Counted from the first letter of the stretch, positions 1 to 11,705 are shown. The stretch: 64,000 nt of DNA from Anaeramoeba flamelloides (GCA_027625915.1 JANTQA010000051.1:5580501-5644500), one strand, 5' to 3'. Notes: a model not told the origin generated them from the letters alone. A program made the numbers and translations.

Positions 1-901
1 CCTGTTAATATTAATAACAATCTGCTCATGTGAAATATTATCTTTGATAATTTTTAAGTATTTTTTGACTAATATAAATATTAAAGAGGAAATAGATGAT
101 ATCTTAAAGTTACTATAGTAGTTTATATCTTGGGATTTAAATCAAAATTTTCCTCGAAATTGGGCCAATTTAATATTAAATTGTCATCTTTTTTATTTTT
201 ATTATCAGAAATAGGGTATTTGAAGAAAAATTTACTGAAAGTATCAATAAAAAAATAAATAAATTATTTTTTAATTATAATTTTTTTTTGCATGCGGTAT
301 GTTCTTATTTATAATAAGTTAGCCTTTGATAACCAAAAATAAATCACTGCCAATATAATTTTTATTGTTGAGAATTCACTCATATTAATTTTTCTTTTTG
401 GATCCACTTTAAGAGTCAAAAAATGTTTTTTTTCAAAATACTAAGATGATCTTCATTCCGAATCTTTGTACAGTGCATTAATAATCTTACATCACTTCGT
501 AAAATCTCAATTATTACTTTCTTACAGACTAAAATTTGATTATATCACGACAATTACTTTTTAATCACAATAATAAATGGATTTTTGAAAGAGAAAATAT
601 GTTGAATAAAGTGTTATTAATTTCGGATATTTTAAAAAAAACAATAATACAATAAAAAACGTGTATTAAACCTATACCCCCTTTACGGGACAAATTTTGA
701 AGGAATAAGGAAATAAAAATAATTCTGAAATTAATTCACAAAAATTTGAATTTATATAAAAAAATCCGCGTAAAAAAAATTTTCCAATAAAAATTTCTTA
801 ATATTAGATAATTTTGTAACTTATATTTTGTTTAAAATCTCTAACTTAAATGTGGTATTGGTTATAAAGGACTATATAAATCTTTTTATAGAGATAACCT
901 C

Positions 902-960
<59 letters not shown>

Positions 961-1899
961 CTTACATACATATATATATATATATTGATAATCATTTATT
1001 TCAAATTTCACAAACAAAAAGTTTGGGTTAAAATAAAGAGAAAAAAATTTTTTTTTTTTACAAGATTTTATAAAAAGGTCTATTAAAAAATACCCAATAT
1101 AATAAAAATAATAAAGACCCTAGGGTGTTCCAAAATTGATCTTTCAATTTCTTTATTAAAATTTCAACATGAAAACAAGAGTTTATATTTAAAGATGACC
1201 TGTTAATTAATAAAAATATGATTTTTTAAATCGATGTGTTATTAAAAAATTCATTAAAAAAAAGGAAAATGTAAAGATTGGACTGTGATTTACTTTTGTT
1301 CTTTCCACAAATAGAACAGTAAATAGTATTTTTAGTTTCAAAAAATCATTTTTCTCAATAATCTTCATACATTGAAAAATATTAAAAAATGGGAAAATAT
1401 AACTTTAGAAAAATAGAAATTCTAAAGTGTTCAATTCAATTATTAGGTTCTAAACACCAAAAAATCAAATAAAAATGGTCTACAATATCTTGGAAAATGA
1501 AAAACTTTCTGATAAGCCTCAAACTTTTAAAAATGATTATTACCAAAAATTGATAATTAATCAGAATTTTCCAGTTATAAATTTTTTTTATTTTAATCCA
1601 ACAAGACACCCCAACCCATAAAAGACAATCGAATTGGATTTTATTTACAAAAACCCATTTATTCAACAAACTATGATCTTGTTTTCAACTTAAATAATAG
1701 AACCTTCACAAAAAATTCCTAAATAACAAACCAAATAATATCATTTTTTCCACCTTTTTTGATTTTTGTTAAATTTTTTTTTATTGAAAATTACCAAAAG
1801 AACAAAATAGAAAAAAACAAAAATCAGTCCATTGAAACACAAATCAAAACCACAACCAACACCACCATTCCATACCCTTTAACAAATATATGACGTGTG
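1..1899. other. AT-rich non-coding stretch upstream of the SMP gene
   Basis: No reading frame here resembles a protein. The only ordered structure is the CA/TA microsatellite near 0.9 kb and many A or T runs. The stretch just before 1900 presumably holds the promoter and 5' leader of the SMP gene, but I recognise no specific site. Confidence 0.6.
905..985. repeat. CA microsatellite followed by TA run
   Basis: An uninterrupted CA tract of about 47 bases (from about 911) is followed by CTTACA and then a TA tract. The His-Thr reading frame across it is an artefact of the repeat. Confidence 0.95.
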
Positions 1900-3702
1900 A
1901 TGGAATTACCAGATTTATTTAATCTCAAGAACAAGTCCAAGCCACCATTCTTTCTTTTAATTAAATTTTTTCTTTTAGTCTTTATCAGTTATGTGTGTGG
2001 GCACTACCGATCCTTTAGCTTATTACTTTTTCTGTTGCTGTGGGTGTCTGTTTGGATTCTTCATTCAAGGTCGATACCGCAGGAGCAATTTTCAATTAAT
2101 GATGCCCTGCCCGAATTGATGCAGTCTCGAGAATCGGAAACAATTGATTGGGGCAACAAATTACTTACCCAATTATGGGCGCAGTGGTTCACCCCTGAAC
2201 TGACGGAGTATTGTAGGAAGGCAGCCGAAGAAAGTTTAAATACAAGCTCGAGTATGTTCGAAACGGCGCAGGTGCCATCTCTCTTTTTAGGCAGCACCGC
2301 TCCCATGCTAACAAGCATCAAGGAACTGCCACGGGAAAAGGGCTCGCACCAATTGCCCTTAACCGCAGATGTGATCTACTTTGGCCAGTTCTCGACGACA
2401 CTGAAAATCAAATTTAAGGGAACCATGCCCAACCCCACGGTGAAGGTTTCGGCTTCAGATTTAATCCTCATGGGGACAGTGCGGATCTTAATTTCGTTTT
2501 TGCCAAGCCCGCAAGACATTAGCCCCTGCATTTCAAATATTGCCATTACATTTGAATCAATCCCAAAGGTCACTTCCTTAAATGTTCGTGCGTTGGGAGG
2601 GCTCCAGCTAAACTCGCTGCCAGGGATTAGATCTTGGCTGTTAAGAAACGCCGAAAGAGGCCTGAGCTTTGTAACAACACCAAACTATATTATTTGGGAA
2701 TGGATTACAGACAGATGGCTGTTTTGGGAAAAATTGAAAGTCCCAATCGATCTTGGCCTTTTTGATCTTGACGAAAAGCAAATCAAAGAATTCGAAATCC
2801 AACAAGAAAAATTAAGAATCAAATATCGCCAAGACACTGAGAATATCCGTCATCAAACAAAAATGCTAAAACAAAAAATTGGACCAAATAATAATGAAGA
2901 CAATCTCGAAAAGGAGGCCATTCAAGAAGTACACGAAGAAGAACAAGAAGAGAAAATTGAAATTGAAATTATTAATCAATCAGAATATGAAGATTACAAG
3001 AAGGAGAATAAAATTAACATCTCAAATTCGCCAATTGAAAAAAAATCGGGCAAAAAAATGAATTTAAATATTATCTCAAACTATTTAGATAATTCAACCA
3101 AGAAGAATAATAATGAGAATGTAAATGAGAGCAATGATAATACAAGTTCTTCAAGCAGGGGGAATAATCAAAGCACTGACGAACCAACACAAGAAGATAA
3201 AAATATAGAAAATTCCAATTTGCAAAGCAAGCAAGGGACAAGAAAACCACGCGATAATAACCAAGGTACACTCTCAGAAAGAATTTCCACTTTAAAGGTA
3301 CACGCAACCGAGAGGATTGTGGAATTAAATTCATTGATCGAAAGATTAAAAATAATCTCAAATACACTATCAGACAAAGAATATTCAATTGACGAATATC
3401 CGAAAATTTACTCTGAGCAGTCAGTACTCAAAAAAAGATATGTAAAAAGATTCGACAGCGTTATTTTGCAAACAAAAAATATCCTTCTTGAATTTAAGCA
3501 GTTAATCACAAATAAATCTTTAACACATAAAAAAAAAAACCTTCGAAAATTATACAGAAGCGAATATTCTACTTTAATTCAAAATATTAAAGTTTTAGAA
3601 AATAGCCAAAGGTTCTTAGTAAGAAGAATTAATTCGTTAGATCCTGAAAAGAGAAGTAGAAAGGTTAATTCTCAGCAAGTATTCCAAAATTATTTTTTCT
3701 AA
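1900..3702 (+). CDS. SMP-domain lipid-transfer membrane protein (E-Syt/tricalbin-like, no C2 domain)
   Basis: A 600-residue single-exon protein. ATG at 1900 is the start: an in-frame TGA lies at 1891 and the codon just before is GTG, which eukaryotes rarely use. Two hydrophobic segments at about residues 17-33 and 38-54 would form the membrane hairpin that anchors extended synaptotagmins and tricalbins in the ER. Residues about 79-268 read as a synaptotagmin-like mitochondrial-lipid-binding (SMP) domain, opening with ETIDWGNKLL and holding a leucine/glycine-rich tail around LPGIRSW. In the family this domain forms a lipid-carrying tube at membrane contact sites. After it come a charged coiled-coil stretch (about 270-350), an Asn/Ser-rich linker and a basic helical C terminus. 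No C2 domain is visible, although family members usually carry C2 domains after the SMP domain. Placement at an ER contact site is inferred. The N-terminal half is clearly richer in G+C than the flanks, as expected of real coding sequence. Confidence 0.85.
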   Translation: MELPDLFNLKNKSKPPFFLLIKFFLLVFISYVCGHYRSFSLLLFLLLWVSVWILHSRSIPQEQFSINDALPELMQSRESETIDWGNKLLTQLWAQWFTPELTEYCRKAAEESLNTSSSMFETAQVPSLFLGSTAPMLTSIKELPREKGSHQLPLTADVIYFGQFSTTLKIKFKGTMPNPTVKVSASDLILMGTVRILISFLPSPQDISPCISNIAITFESIPKVTSLNVRALGGLQLNSLPGIRSWLLRNAERGLSFVTTPNYIIWEWITDRWLFWEKLKVPIDLGLFDLDEKQIKEFEIQQEKLRIKYRQDTENIRHQTKMLKQKIGPNNNEDNLEKEAIQEVHEEEQEEKIEIEIINQSEYEDYKKENKINISNSPIEKKSGKKMNLNIISNYLDNSTKKNNNENVNESNDNTSSSSRGNNQSTDEPTQEDKNIENSNLQSKQGTRKPRDNNQGTLSERISTLKVHATERIVELNSLIERLKIISNTLSDKEYSIDEYPKIYSEQSVLKKRYVKRFDSVILQTKNILLEFKQLITNKSLTHKKKNLRKLYRSEYSTLIQNIKVLENSQRFLVRRINSLDPEKRSRKVNSQQVFQNYFF

Positions 3703-4061
3703 ATATCAACGAATTAAGATTTCATATTTTTTTTCCTTTTGTGTTTTGAATCGTTTTTTGTTTCAAGACAAAATTTTTTTAGAAAAAGTCCAAAATTTAG
3801 AATTTTTTTTTTATTTTTATTAATAATTATCCTCCATGATCTTCGAGATTTTTAAAAAATGGGTTTTAAAATATAAATTTTAAAAAAAAAATTTATATCT
3901 TTTTAATCTCTTTTTTAACCATAAGATGTTTTCCTTTACCAAATATCTTTTGTTTCAGATCAGTAATGCTTAAAAATTATTCAAAGTTAAATTTTTGTTA
4001 AAATTTAAAAAATAAATAATTTTGATTTTTTTAAAAAAATATTTAATAATTTTTTCGTTTT

Positions 4062-4330
4062 TTTCTCTTTTTTCTTTTTATTTCTGTTTTGAATTATATA
4101 ATCTGTTTCATTTGATCAATGAAATTTTTTTCTAATGATTGATATTAGGTAAAAATTTAGTTTAGTTAAATAGACAAACCCTTGATAAGATTAGTTGATA
4201 GTATCTAATCATTTGATTGATCAATAATGTGAATAGAATTTAACTAGTTTTACCTGCATATTTTTTTGTTTTTTTCTCTCCAAAAATTTTAACACACCAA
4301 TGATTTATTTTTATTTTAATTATTGTTTTT
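4062..4330 (+). mobile_element. Decayed partial copy of TIR element family X
   Basis: It matches the core of the intact copies at 46.6 kb and 38.6 kb: an AT-rich stretch, AATCTGTTTCATTTGATC, a TTGATATTAGGT block, ATGATAGTATCTAATCATTTG-type text, then CTCCAAAAATTTTAACACACC. The outer ends are not recognisable, so the boundaries are approximate. Confidence 0.6.
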
Positions 4331-4442
4331 TTTCTTTTGCAAGATAAATAAATTTCAATGAATTTTTAACATTTCAATTTATAATTGATTCTATTTTAGT
4401 ATTTGAAATATAATAATTTTAATAAGATTTAAAATATTTTCC

Positions 4443-4965
4443 AGTCAAGGGAGGTTAGTTATAGTAAGTGAATTACACGTTTATAAAAGTGTTTTATTTG
4501 ATATAAGAAATAAAAAAAAATTAAAATTCAATTCTAAAATTGAAATCAATTCCTCACTTTTTTTCTCATTTTTCTTTGATAATTAATTCATTTGTAAATT
4601 TTTTTATTGTAATATTGATAGTCACTCCGGATAAAAAGGTTATTTATTCTAATATTATGGAAACAGTAAAAATGATTGTAGAGGAATATTATTTATTTCT
4701 GTTAGGATTTTTATTTGATTTTTTAATTGAAGATCAAAATGAGCATTTTCTTCATTTTTCTCAATATATAAACCTAAGAATTTGAGATTTTGTATTTTTC
4801 AATAAAAACTATTGATTTATTGGTTTTATTTCATACGGATATCAACTATTTTTTGATGATTTTTATGTTACTTTTTTATTATTTGTTCTTTAAATGTCAA
4901 CAATAAAAAAAATGATATATGAAGAAAAAAATTGTTTTTTTTTATTTTTTGGTGTCAGTTGACTG
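4443..4965 (+). repeat. Dispersed repeat P, copy 1
   Basis: About 480 bp are collinear with 10494-10985. Shared blocks include CCAGTCAAGG at the left edge, a TGGATTACA/TGAATTACA-like block, and TATTTATTTCT followed by an ATTTTATTTG block. The left edge carries CAGTCAA and the right edge of this copy carries GACTG then TA, which hints at a Tc1-type inverted-repeat element. The second copy does not show a matching right end. Confidence 0.6.
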
Positions 4966-6206
4966 TAAAAAAGTATATTTTTTGTAAAATTGAATTTTTC
5001 TATGTAAAAAATTTTTTGTTGTGTATTATTGTTGAAGATTATGTGTTTAGAAAAATTATCCGTAAATATCAAAATTTGAAATTACGAAAAATGTAACTAA
5101 TATTACTAAAAATGAATAAAAACCATATTTAGAGGTATTTATACTTACTTTTATTTTGAAAAAAAAAACATTGAAAGAAAGTGAAGAGATTATATAAAAA
5201 TTTAGAGTTCTGTAATATATAAGAAAAAAGTTTATAATTTCTTGGAACTGAGATGAATTTTTGTTAACTCTATAATCCAATAGTCATTTGTATTTGAATA
5301 ATTCTTTTTCTAATAATATGTTGATCCATATTGGTTGGGAAAGATTCTATAACAATTTCTTGTATTTCTTTTATTACCTTTCTTTTGTATCGTTTTTATT
5401 TAGTAATTAACCCGTATTTTCTTTATATACAATGTGGAAATCAAATTTATTGATTTTATCTAGTATTTTTTCTAATTTTTTGTTGATTTTTCGGATTTTT
5501 TTTTATATTCAGATATAACATGATCGGCATCTTACATTATTATTCTTCAAAATATGTATAATTGGGATTTAACCCCATTTTCTATTTATATACATCTATT
5601 CAAAAGATTTGAAAAGGTATTTCATTTGAATAGAGTGGTTCATGATTTCCAGTTTAGATATGACTTTGTTTCCTTAAATTTGTCTGATATTTGGTTGATT
5701 TAAAGCATCTTTTCATTTTCCAGTTTTATTTTTATTGTCTGAATTCTTTCTTTGTTTATTATTAACATAATATGAGTCTGTTTTTTTCTTTTACCTCTTC
5801 TTTTTGTTATTTCGAAAGCCAATTTTTTTTATTTCATATGTTTTTTGATTTTTTAGTTATTTTGCAAAGTTTAATGATTGAATTTTTTTGATGAAATTTG
5901 TCTTTATTAATTGATTTTGATTTTTTTTTAAAATAACTACCCTTCAAATTTTTTCATTTTGCAAAAATAAATAAAAGTTTTTTCAAAGCTTCAAAGATGT
6001 GGGTAATTAATTTTTAGTAGCCTCAATAGATTGCCAAAAAATTGTATATTTTAGCATTTTGCAATATTTCAAATTTTGTGCTTATAACTGAAAAGATCAT
6101 TCTATTAGAAAATAAAAGTTTTAAAGATATTAAACACTGGAAATAATAACAAACTTTGGAGTTTTTTAAATAACTTTTAATGAAAATTTGACCTTTTTGA
6201 GTACGT

Positions 6207-6210
<4 letters not shown>

Positions 6211-6240
<30 letters not shown>
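6211..6240. repeat. AT dinucleotide microsatellite
   Basis: An uninterrupted TA tract of about 28 bases in non-coding DNA. Confidence 0.95.
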
Positions 6241-6242
<2 letters not shown>

Positions 6243-7609
6243 TTTTTTTGTTAGTCACAATTTGAAAGAAATGTTTATGAAAATTGAATTTGGCAATCTT
6301 AATTAACGAAAATATTTGAAAATTATATTTGGTATATGGTCATTAAACATTAAAATTGTTTATTTTATGTCTAGATTTCAAAAAGTTAAAAAATTAAAAA
6401 AAATTTGTAAATTAAATAGAAAAATTCAATTATTAAACCAACTCGAACTATTGAACAAAGTATTTAAAGGATAAAATTATTTTTTGAAAAAACATTGAAA
6501 TTTTACAATAAAAAAAAATATTAGTTTTTTTTAAAATTTAATTTATATTTTTTGTTTAATTTAATAATTTAGAATCAATAAAATATTTGTGTTATAGAAT
6601 GGTAATCAAAAGATCAAATAAATTTTTTATGTGATATTTAAATAACTTGGTAATGAATAAATTATCTAATCCAGTATTTTTAGTTCAATATAGGTGTGCA
6701 AAGGATTCCCCAAAAAAAATTCCAGTAAAGTTTAATGTGCTTTAATCATTAAAATTAGGAAGTTTTTGATTTTTAGACAAACTCTTCAAAAAAAAAAAAA
6801 AATAGTATTTTTTTTTGACAAAATTTGGATCTAAAAATAATAAAATCAGAAGAATCAAAAAAAATTTACAATGTTTAAATTTATTTTACATACTATTTTT
6901 TATTGTCGGTAACAATATAAACTTTTTAATTATAAACTTTTCTTTCAAAGAAAATTGTTTATAAATATTATATCTTAGATTCCTTTCATTGCAATTCAAA
7001 TTTAAATTTTTTTTTTCATAAAGGCAATTAGGCTGTTTGTAGTTGAAAAGTAGACCTATTTTTATTACTGGTATTTGAATAATAAAAGGGAATTAATTTT
7101 CACTTCTTTGTTTTTATTTAGCAAAGAGACTTTTGAAATGATTTGTAATTATTAGTCGAGTATGTTTATGGGTGTGTAACTTGTTATATAATTTTACATA
7201 TTTTCGGTGATGCAATTGGGGAAATAAAAATCCGAAATGAAACTCATTTGTCTTGAATGTAAAAAAAGATTTTCAAGTGAAATTTTATCCCATTTGAAAG
7301 ATCGATAATAGTCTGAGAAACCAAAAGTGTATTGAAAGAAGAGAAAAAGTTCAACCAAAATAATATATAACGGCATGTAATAAACCATTTATCAACAACT
7401 TTTACAAAATAACTTTAGTTTTCATAAAAACTTCTTGATGGAAAATTATCTCTTAAAAATAAGTTATGAAATTTCTTATAAATGTGTAAAAGTCTTGGAA
7501 ATTTTAATTTGAAAGGATAAAGTCTTTCTTTTCATTTTTTTGTTTTTTTTTCATATTTTAACATATTTTTTCTCTTTTTTCTTTTTTGAATTTCCAAAAC
7601 CTAAAAAAA

Positions 7610-10195
7610 ATGTCATTAGACAAATTAAAAACAAGATTTGAACAAATTGACAGTATACCGGATGTAAGTGGAGGAACGATCTGTTCCAACCATGTGAGTA
7701 TTTACAAAAAGCACTCATCACACCTCGATGGTAAAACTTACAAAACAGTTACACAACACCATATCAATTTTGAAACAATGACTCTTGAGGGTTCCTTTCC
7801 TGTTCTTAATGAGGGTTCCATTCTCGGGAGGTGTCGATCAGTTACAAAAGGGATCACTGTGCTTTTACGAAAGGTTGAAGGAGAAGGTAACAATTTCCAA
7901 ATTCAAATCTGGAACAAATACCAATTAACCAAAACTGTTTTAATTGAAGACAAGCATGGGAGTGTCTATTGTGATGGCTATTTTGGCAATTTTTCGTTAA
8001 GCCCTGATTGCCAATATTTCACGTACCTTGCGGAAAGGAAGAGAGAAAAAGAAGAGAAGCAATCCTTTTGGAAAAACAAATGTGAGTTTAATAATTTTAA
8101 TACATTTGGGGAGCAATTTGGTGACAATTATGATCCAGTGATTATCGTAGTTGACTTAAAGACAAACGACATTGAAGTTGTCGAGTTGTCTGTCCTCTAT
8201 GATAAAGAAATTGATTCATCAGTTTTATTTCCAGCTGAACCTGAGTGGATCAACGATTACCAATTATGCTTCACGGGCTATTATGAAATGGTGTCAGATC
8301 TCAGGTTTGGTATGATCTATTGCTACAACCGACCAACTGGCTTATATTTACTTGATTTTAGCCGCGGATTAAAAACATCAGAAAAGCAAAATGAAAATCA
8401 AAAAGTAAAAGAAAAAGACGAAGAGAACGAGAAAAAAAGAATACCAAAATTAATAACTCAAGGTTTTTACCATAGCAGAAGTCCAAGAGTGTCACCCGAT
8501 GGAAGCAAATTAGCATTCTTATGTGTAAAGGAAGAATTTACAACACACAATTATCCATGTTCATTAGCAATCTATGATTTAACAACTTTTGAAATCAATA
8601 TTCTATTAGATTTCCCAAAAGAAACCCAAGACTTTGGTATGAAAAATTTCCCTGGTTTATATGTTTTAAGATTACCAAAGCATTGTTGGGTTGGTGAGAA
8701 CAAAAACCTTTCAATTGTTTTAACTACATTATGGAGAAGTGTTAAAAGATCAATTCAAATATTTTTAAATCCTAAGCAATCAAAACCATTTAGAATATTA
8801 GACGTAAATACTAAAAAAGAAAGAGATCTTAAAAAAAAAGAAAAAGATGATGTTGATGAAAAAAATAAAAAAGAAATTGAAAAAGAAATTGAAAAAGAAA
8901 AAGAAGAAGAGAAAAAAGAAGAGAAAGAAGAAGAAAAGGAAGAAGAAAAAGAAGAAGAAAAAGAAGAAAAAGAAATTGAAGAAGAAAAAGAAGAAAAAGA
9001 AGAAAATGAAGAAAAAAAAGAAGAAAAAGAAGAAAAAGAAGAAGAAAAAGAAAAAGAAAAAGAAAAAGAAAAAGAAAAAGAAAAAGAAAAAGAAAAAGAA
9101 AAAGAAGAGGAAGAAGAACTTTCTAATTATTCATTAAATATCCTTGATTCAAATAATAGATACATTTTATGTTTAAAAACAACCCCGATTTCACCATATG
9201 AAATTTATTTAATTGATTTAGAAGGAGAAAGGCAGCCTTTATTAATTGAAAGTTCATTACAAACAATCGAAAAATGTAAAGAATTAGTAACTGAAATGGA
9301 TTGGGAATTGATTGAAGTCCCAACAACTATAAGCGAAGAATTGTTAGAAACAAATCAAGTAATGGTTGATATTCTTGAATATGACCAAATCCAAATTACA
9401 AAAGAAGAAGAACGTAAATCATTTTCCAAAAACATGAAGTATGATGCCATTTGGGTAAAACACGAAAACGAAAATAAGGGATTAATTGTATTACCACATG
9501 GCGGCCCACATTCCTGTTATACAACGGAATTTGGGAAACTAAATTGTTGGCTTTACTTGCTGGGATTTGACTTATTAATTGTAAACTACCGTGGGTCCAC
9601 AGGAATGCCTGTCCAAGTACTAAATTCATTGCCTGGAAGAATTGGTGCACAGGATGTTTGCGATGTGCAAGGGGCCGTGAAATATCTTGAGGAAATCAAA
9701 AGTCAAGAAATTAATTATACAGACTATTTAGTTATGGGCGGTTCCCATGGAGGATTTTTAACTGCTCACTTAATTGGACAATATCCCGATTTTTATCAAG
9801 TCGCAATGACCAGAAATCCTGTAATTAATCTAAGTTCAATGGTACACACTACAGATATTCCGGATTGGGTTGTATGTGAAACCGGATCTATCGAAAAGGA
9901 TATTTTCCAAGTGGAATTCCCTGATATGAAGAATTTTTGGATTCGTTCTCCAATTAGATTCGCGGACAAGATGAAAACCCCTTTAATTATTTTCCTTGGC
10001 GCAGACGATAAAAGAGTTCCCAATTCACAAGGTATCGAATTATACAAAAGATTGAAAAAACAAGGTATCGAATCAGACCTAATTATCTTTGAAAGTAATG
10101 GACACCCTATAATAAAACCTGAAAGCGTTGCCCATTATTTCATAAAAACTGCTCTTTGGGTTGAACAACATCTATCATCAGAGAATTTACTTTAA
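7610..10195 (+). CDS. APEH: Acylaminoacyl-peptidase (acyl-peptide hydrolase, S9C family)
   Basis: An 861-residue cytosolic serine peptidase that removes N-acylated (mostly N-acetylated) residues from peptides. The N-terminal ~400 residues would form the beta-propeller; the alpha/beta-hydrolase fold lies in residues ~600-861. The triad is visible: Ser712 in GGSHGG, Asp800 in GADDKRVP and His832 in SNGHP. Spacings of 88 and 32 residues equal those of human APEH (Ser587, Asp675, His707), and the segment RNPVIN...TDIPDW is nearly identical to the animal enzyme. ATG at 7610 is chosen; the frame is open eight codons further up but only to a TTG. Between propeller and hydrolase (about residues 402-503) sits an almost pure Glu/Lys insert absent from the 732-residue human protein, which explains the extra length. 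Single exon. The C-terminal sequence is well conserved, so the gene looks intact. Confidence 0.97.
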   Translation: MSLDKLKTRFEQIDSIPDVSGGTICSNHVSIYKKHSSHLDGKTYKTVTQHHINFETMTLEGSFPVLNEGSILGRCRSVTKGITVLLRKVEGEGNNFQIQIWNKYQLTKTVLIEDKHGSVYCDGYFGNFSLSPDCQYFTYLAERKREKEEKQSFWKNKCEFNNFNTFGEQFGDNYDPVIIVVDLKTNDIEVVELSVLYDKEIDSSVLFPAEPEWINDYQLCFTGYYEMVSDLRFGMIYCYNRPTGLYLLDFSRGLKTSEKQNENQKVKEKDEENEKKRIPKLITQGFYHSRSPRVSPDGSKLAFLCVKEEFTTHNYPCSLAIYDLTTFEINILLDFPKETQDFGMKNFPGLYVLRLPKHCWVGENKNLSIVLTTLWRSVKRSIQIFLNPKQSKPFRILDVNTKKERDLKKKEKDDVDEKNKKEIEKEIEKEKEEEKKEEKEEEKEEEKEEEKEEKEIEEEKEEKEENEEKKEEKEEKEEEKEKEKEKEKEKEKEKEKEKEEEEELSNYSLNILDSNNRYILCLKTTPISPYEIYLIDLEGERQPLLIESSLQTIEKCKELVTEMDWELIEVPTTISEELLETNQVMVDILEYDQIQITKEEERKSFSKNMKYDAIWVKHENENKGLIVLPHGGPHSCYTTEFGKLNCWLYLLGFDLLIVNYRGSTGMPVQVLNSLPGRIGAQDVCDVQGAVKYLEEIKSQEINYTDYLVMGGSHGGFLTAHLIGQYPDFYQVAMTRNPVINLSSMVHTTDIPDWVVCETGSIEKDIFQVEFPDMKNFWIRSPIRFADKMKTPLIIFLGADDKRVPNSQGIELYKRLKKQGIESDLIIFESNGHPIIKPESVAHYFIKTALWVEQHLSSENLL
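8813..9119 (+). repeat. Purine-only Glu/Lys-coding tract inside the peptidase gene
   Basis: About 300 bases of near-pure purine on the coding strand, made of GAA/AAA/GAG codons, ending in a strict GAAAAA hexamer array (Glu-Lys repeats). It stays open in two frames, giving an apparent poly-Lys frame that is not a gene. It sits between the two folded domains, where length change is probably tolerated. Confidence 0.9.
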
Positions 10196-10493
10196 TTTTT
10201 TTTTTTTATTCTTTTCTTTTTATGTGACTATTTTCTTTTTTTTTTTTTAGAATTTGCTCATTTTGTTGTTTTTTGATTTATTTTTTCCCTTTTTATTAAT
10301 ATTTTTAAATATTAGTCATTTTATTTTACTACCAAAACAACAAAAAAAAAAATAAATAAATAAATTTCTTACTGTCAAATCGAAAATCAGGAAATTTCAA
10401 AAACCCTGTAAATTATTTTTTTGTGATCAATTGAAAAATATTAGTAAAAAATAAAAATATATTCCCATTTTTCAGATAAATAAATCATTTTTC

Positions 10494-10985
10494 AGTCAAA
10501 GGGGCTGTTATAACGAGTGGATTACAAGCGTTTAAATCCTTTGAATAGCTATTTGAAGAAAAAAATTAATTTTGGAAAATTTCAAATTTGAATTCTTTTT
10601 TTCACATTCTTATTGATTCTTCTTCGATTTTTTTTTGATTTATTTTTGATACTTAATTAATTTGTAATTTGTTTTTATTGTAAGACCAGTAATCCACTTG
10701 GTAAAAAAGTGTTTTTGAAAGGTTAATTAAAACCTAAAAATGATAATAGAGAAACCATATTTATTTCTATTGGAATTTTATTTGGAACTTCATTTTAGAG
10801 CAAAATGTACATTGTTGTTTTTCTCAATCGGATTCCCGAGGAATTTGAGTTTTTAAATTTTTAAAAAATTCTATTGATTTTTGAGTTTTATTTCATATTT
10901 GTATCAACTATTTTTTTATGTTAATTATTTACTACTTATTTCCTAGTTGTTCTTCAAATGGTCAATTATCAAAAATAATTGAAAT
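10494..10985 (+). repeat. Dispersed repeat P, copy 2
   Basis: Collinear with 4443-4925 at roughly 65-70% by eye, from TCAGTCAAAGGGG to a TCAATTATCAAAAATAAT block. Too diverged to place exact ends. Confidence 0.6.
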
Positions 10986-11058
10986 TTGGAAAAAAAGTTG
11001 CGAAACTTTGATAGAAAAAAATTTAATCTAAATTATTGAGTAACCCTTAATCATTATA

Positions 11059-11705
11059 AACATTTTTTCAAAAATGCTGAATTACTTGATATTATTATTG
11101 AAAGTGGTTCTATGAGTTTTATCTCATCTTCTTATCAAAAAAATTTCAATTTTTAAATTAGAATCATTTTTTCTCATTTTTCAAAAATTTATTTTTCTTT
11201 TGTATTTTTTTTTTTCTTTTTTTATTGTGTATTTCTTGAAATTTTAGATTTATTTAGTAAAAATTTTACTTTTTTAACTTTCAAATCTTTTTTTTTTTTT
11301 TTTTGATACTATTTTTTTTTTTTTTATTTTTGCAACAAAGATCTCTTAATGAAAAAAAAAAAAATAAAGATTATTAAAATTAAAATAAATTTAAAAAATT
11401 TATATTTTGTACACTCTTTTAGAATTCAGATATTTATTAAAAAAAAAAAGTTATTGATGACATTTTTTCAGTTAAAGGCCAGTCATAAAAAATCCAGATT
11501 GTTCATTTCAAAAATTGTTATTTGTTTTTTATTATTTTTTTCTTTTTTTTTTAATTGGTAAATGATTGGGTTTTTATACATTTAGAATCATTTTAAAATG
11601 ATTTGTTAATTAGATTTATTTTACAAATTTTCTAATAAATTTTAATATATTTAACTTTTTTCAAATTTATTATTTCATGTGTATCAGAATTTCTGAAATG
11701 GTGTT
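11059..11705 (+). mobile_element. TIR element family Y, copy 1 (MITE-like, 647 bp)
   Basis: Starts AACATTTTTTCAAAAATG and ends with a TTTCTGAAATGGTGTT block, flanked on both sides by TA. The internal order (TCTTATCAAAAAAAT block, long T runs, TTCAGTTAAAGGCCAG block, TTCATTTCAAAAATTG block) matches the copies at 29.7, 31.3 and 34.0 kb. The length equals that of the 29.7-kb copy. No protein-coding frame. Confidence 0.75.

Larger units (their letters stand above)
3703..7609. other. Intergenic stretch with decayed repeats
   Basis: No gene is supported in these 3.9 kb; the longest open frames are short and compositionally biased. It holds a decayed family X element, a copy of repeat P and an AT microsatellite, listed separately. 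The last 100 bases before 7610 are T-rich and probably form the promoter of the peptidase gene. Confidence 0.6.

Noticed and set aside
828-1031. His/Thr-repeat open frame
   Set aside because: Produced by the CA microsatellite; no coding sequence around it.
1436-1669. 77-codon minus-strand frame upstream of the SMP gene
   Set aside because: Hydrophobic and AT-driven, with no family resemblance and no exon-like borders.
8847-9137. Poly-Lys open frame on the plus strand
   Set aside because: It is the other frame of the Glu/Lys purine tract inside the peptidase gene and has no sequence beyond the repeat.
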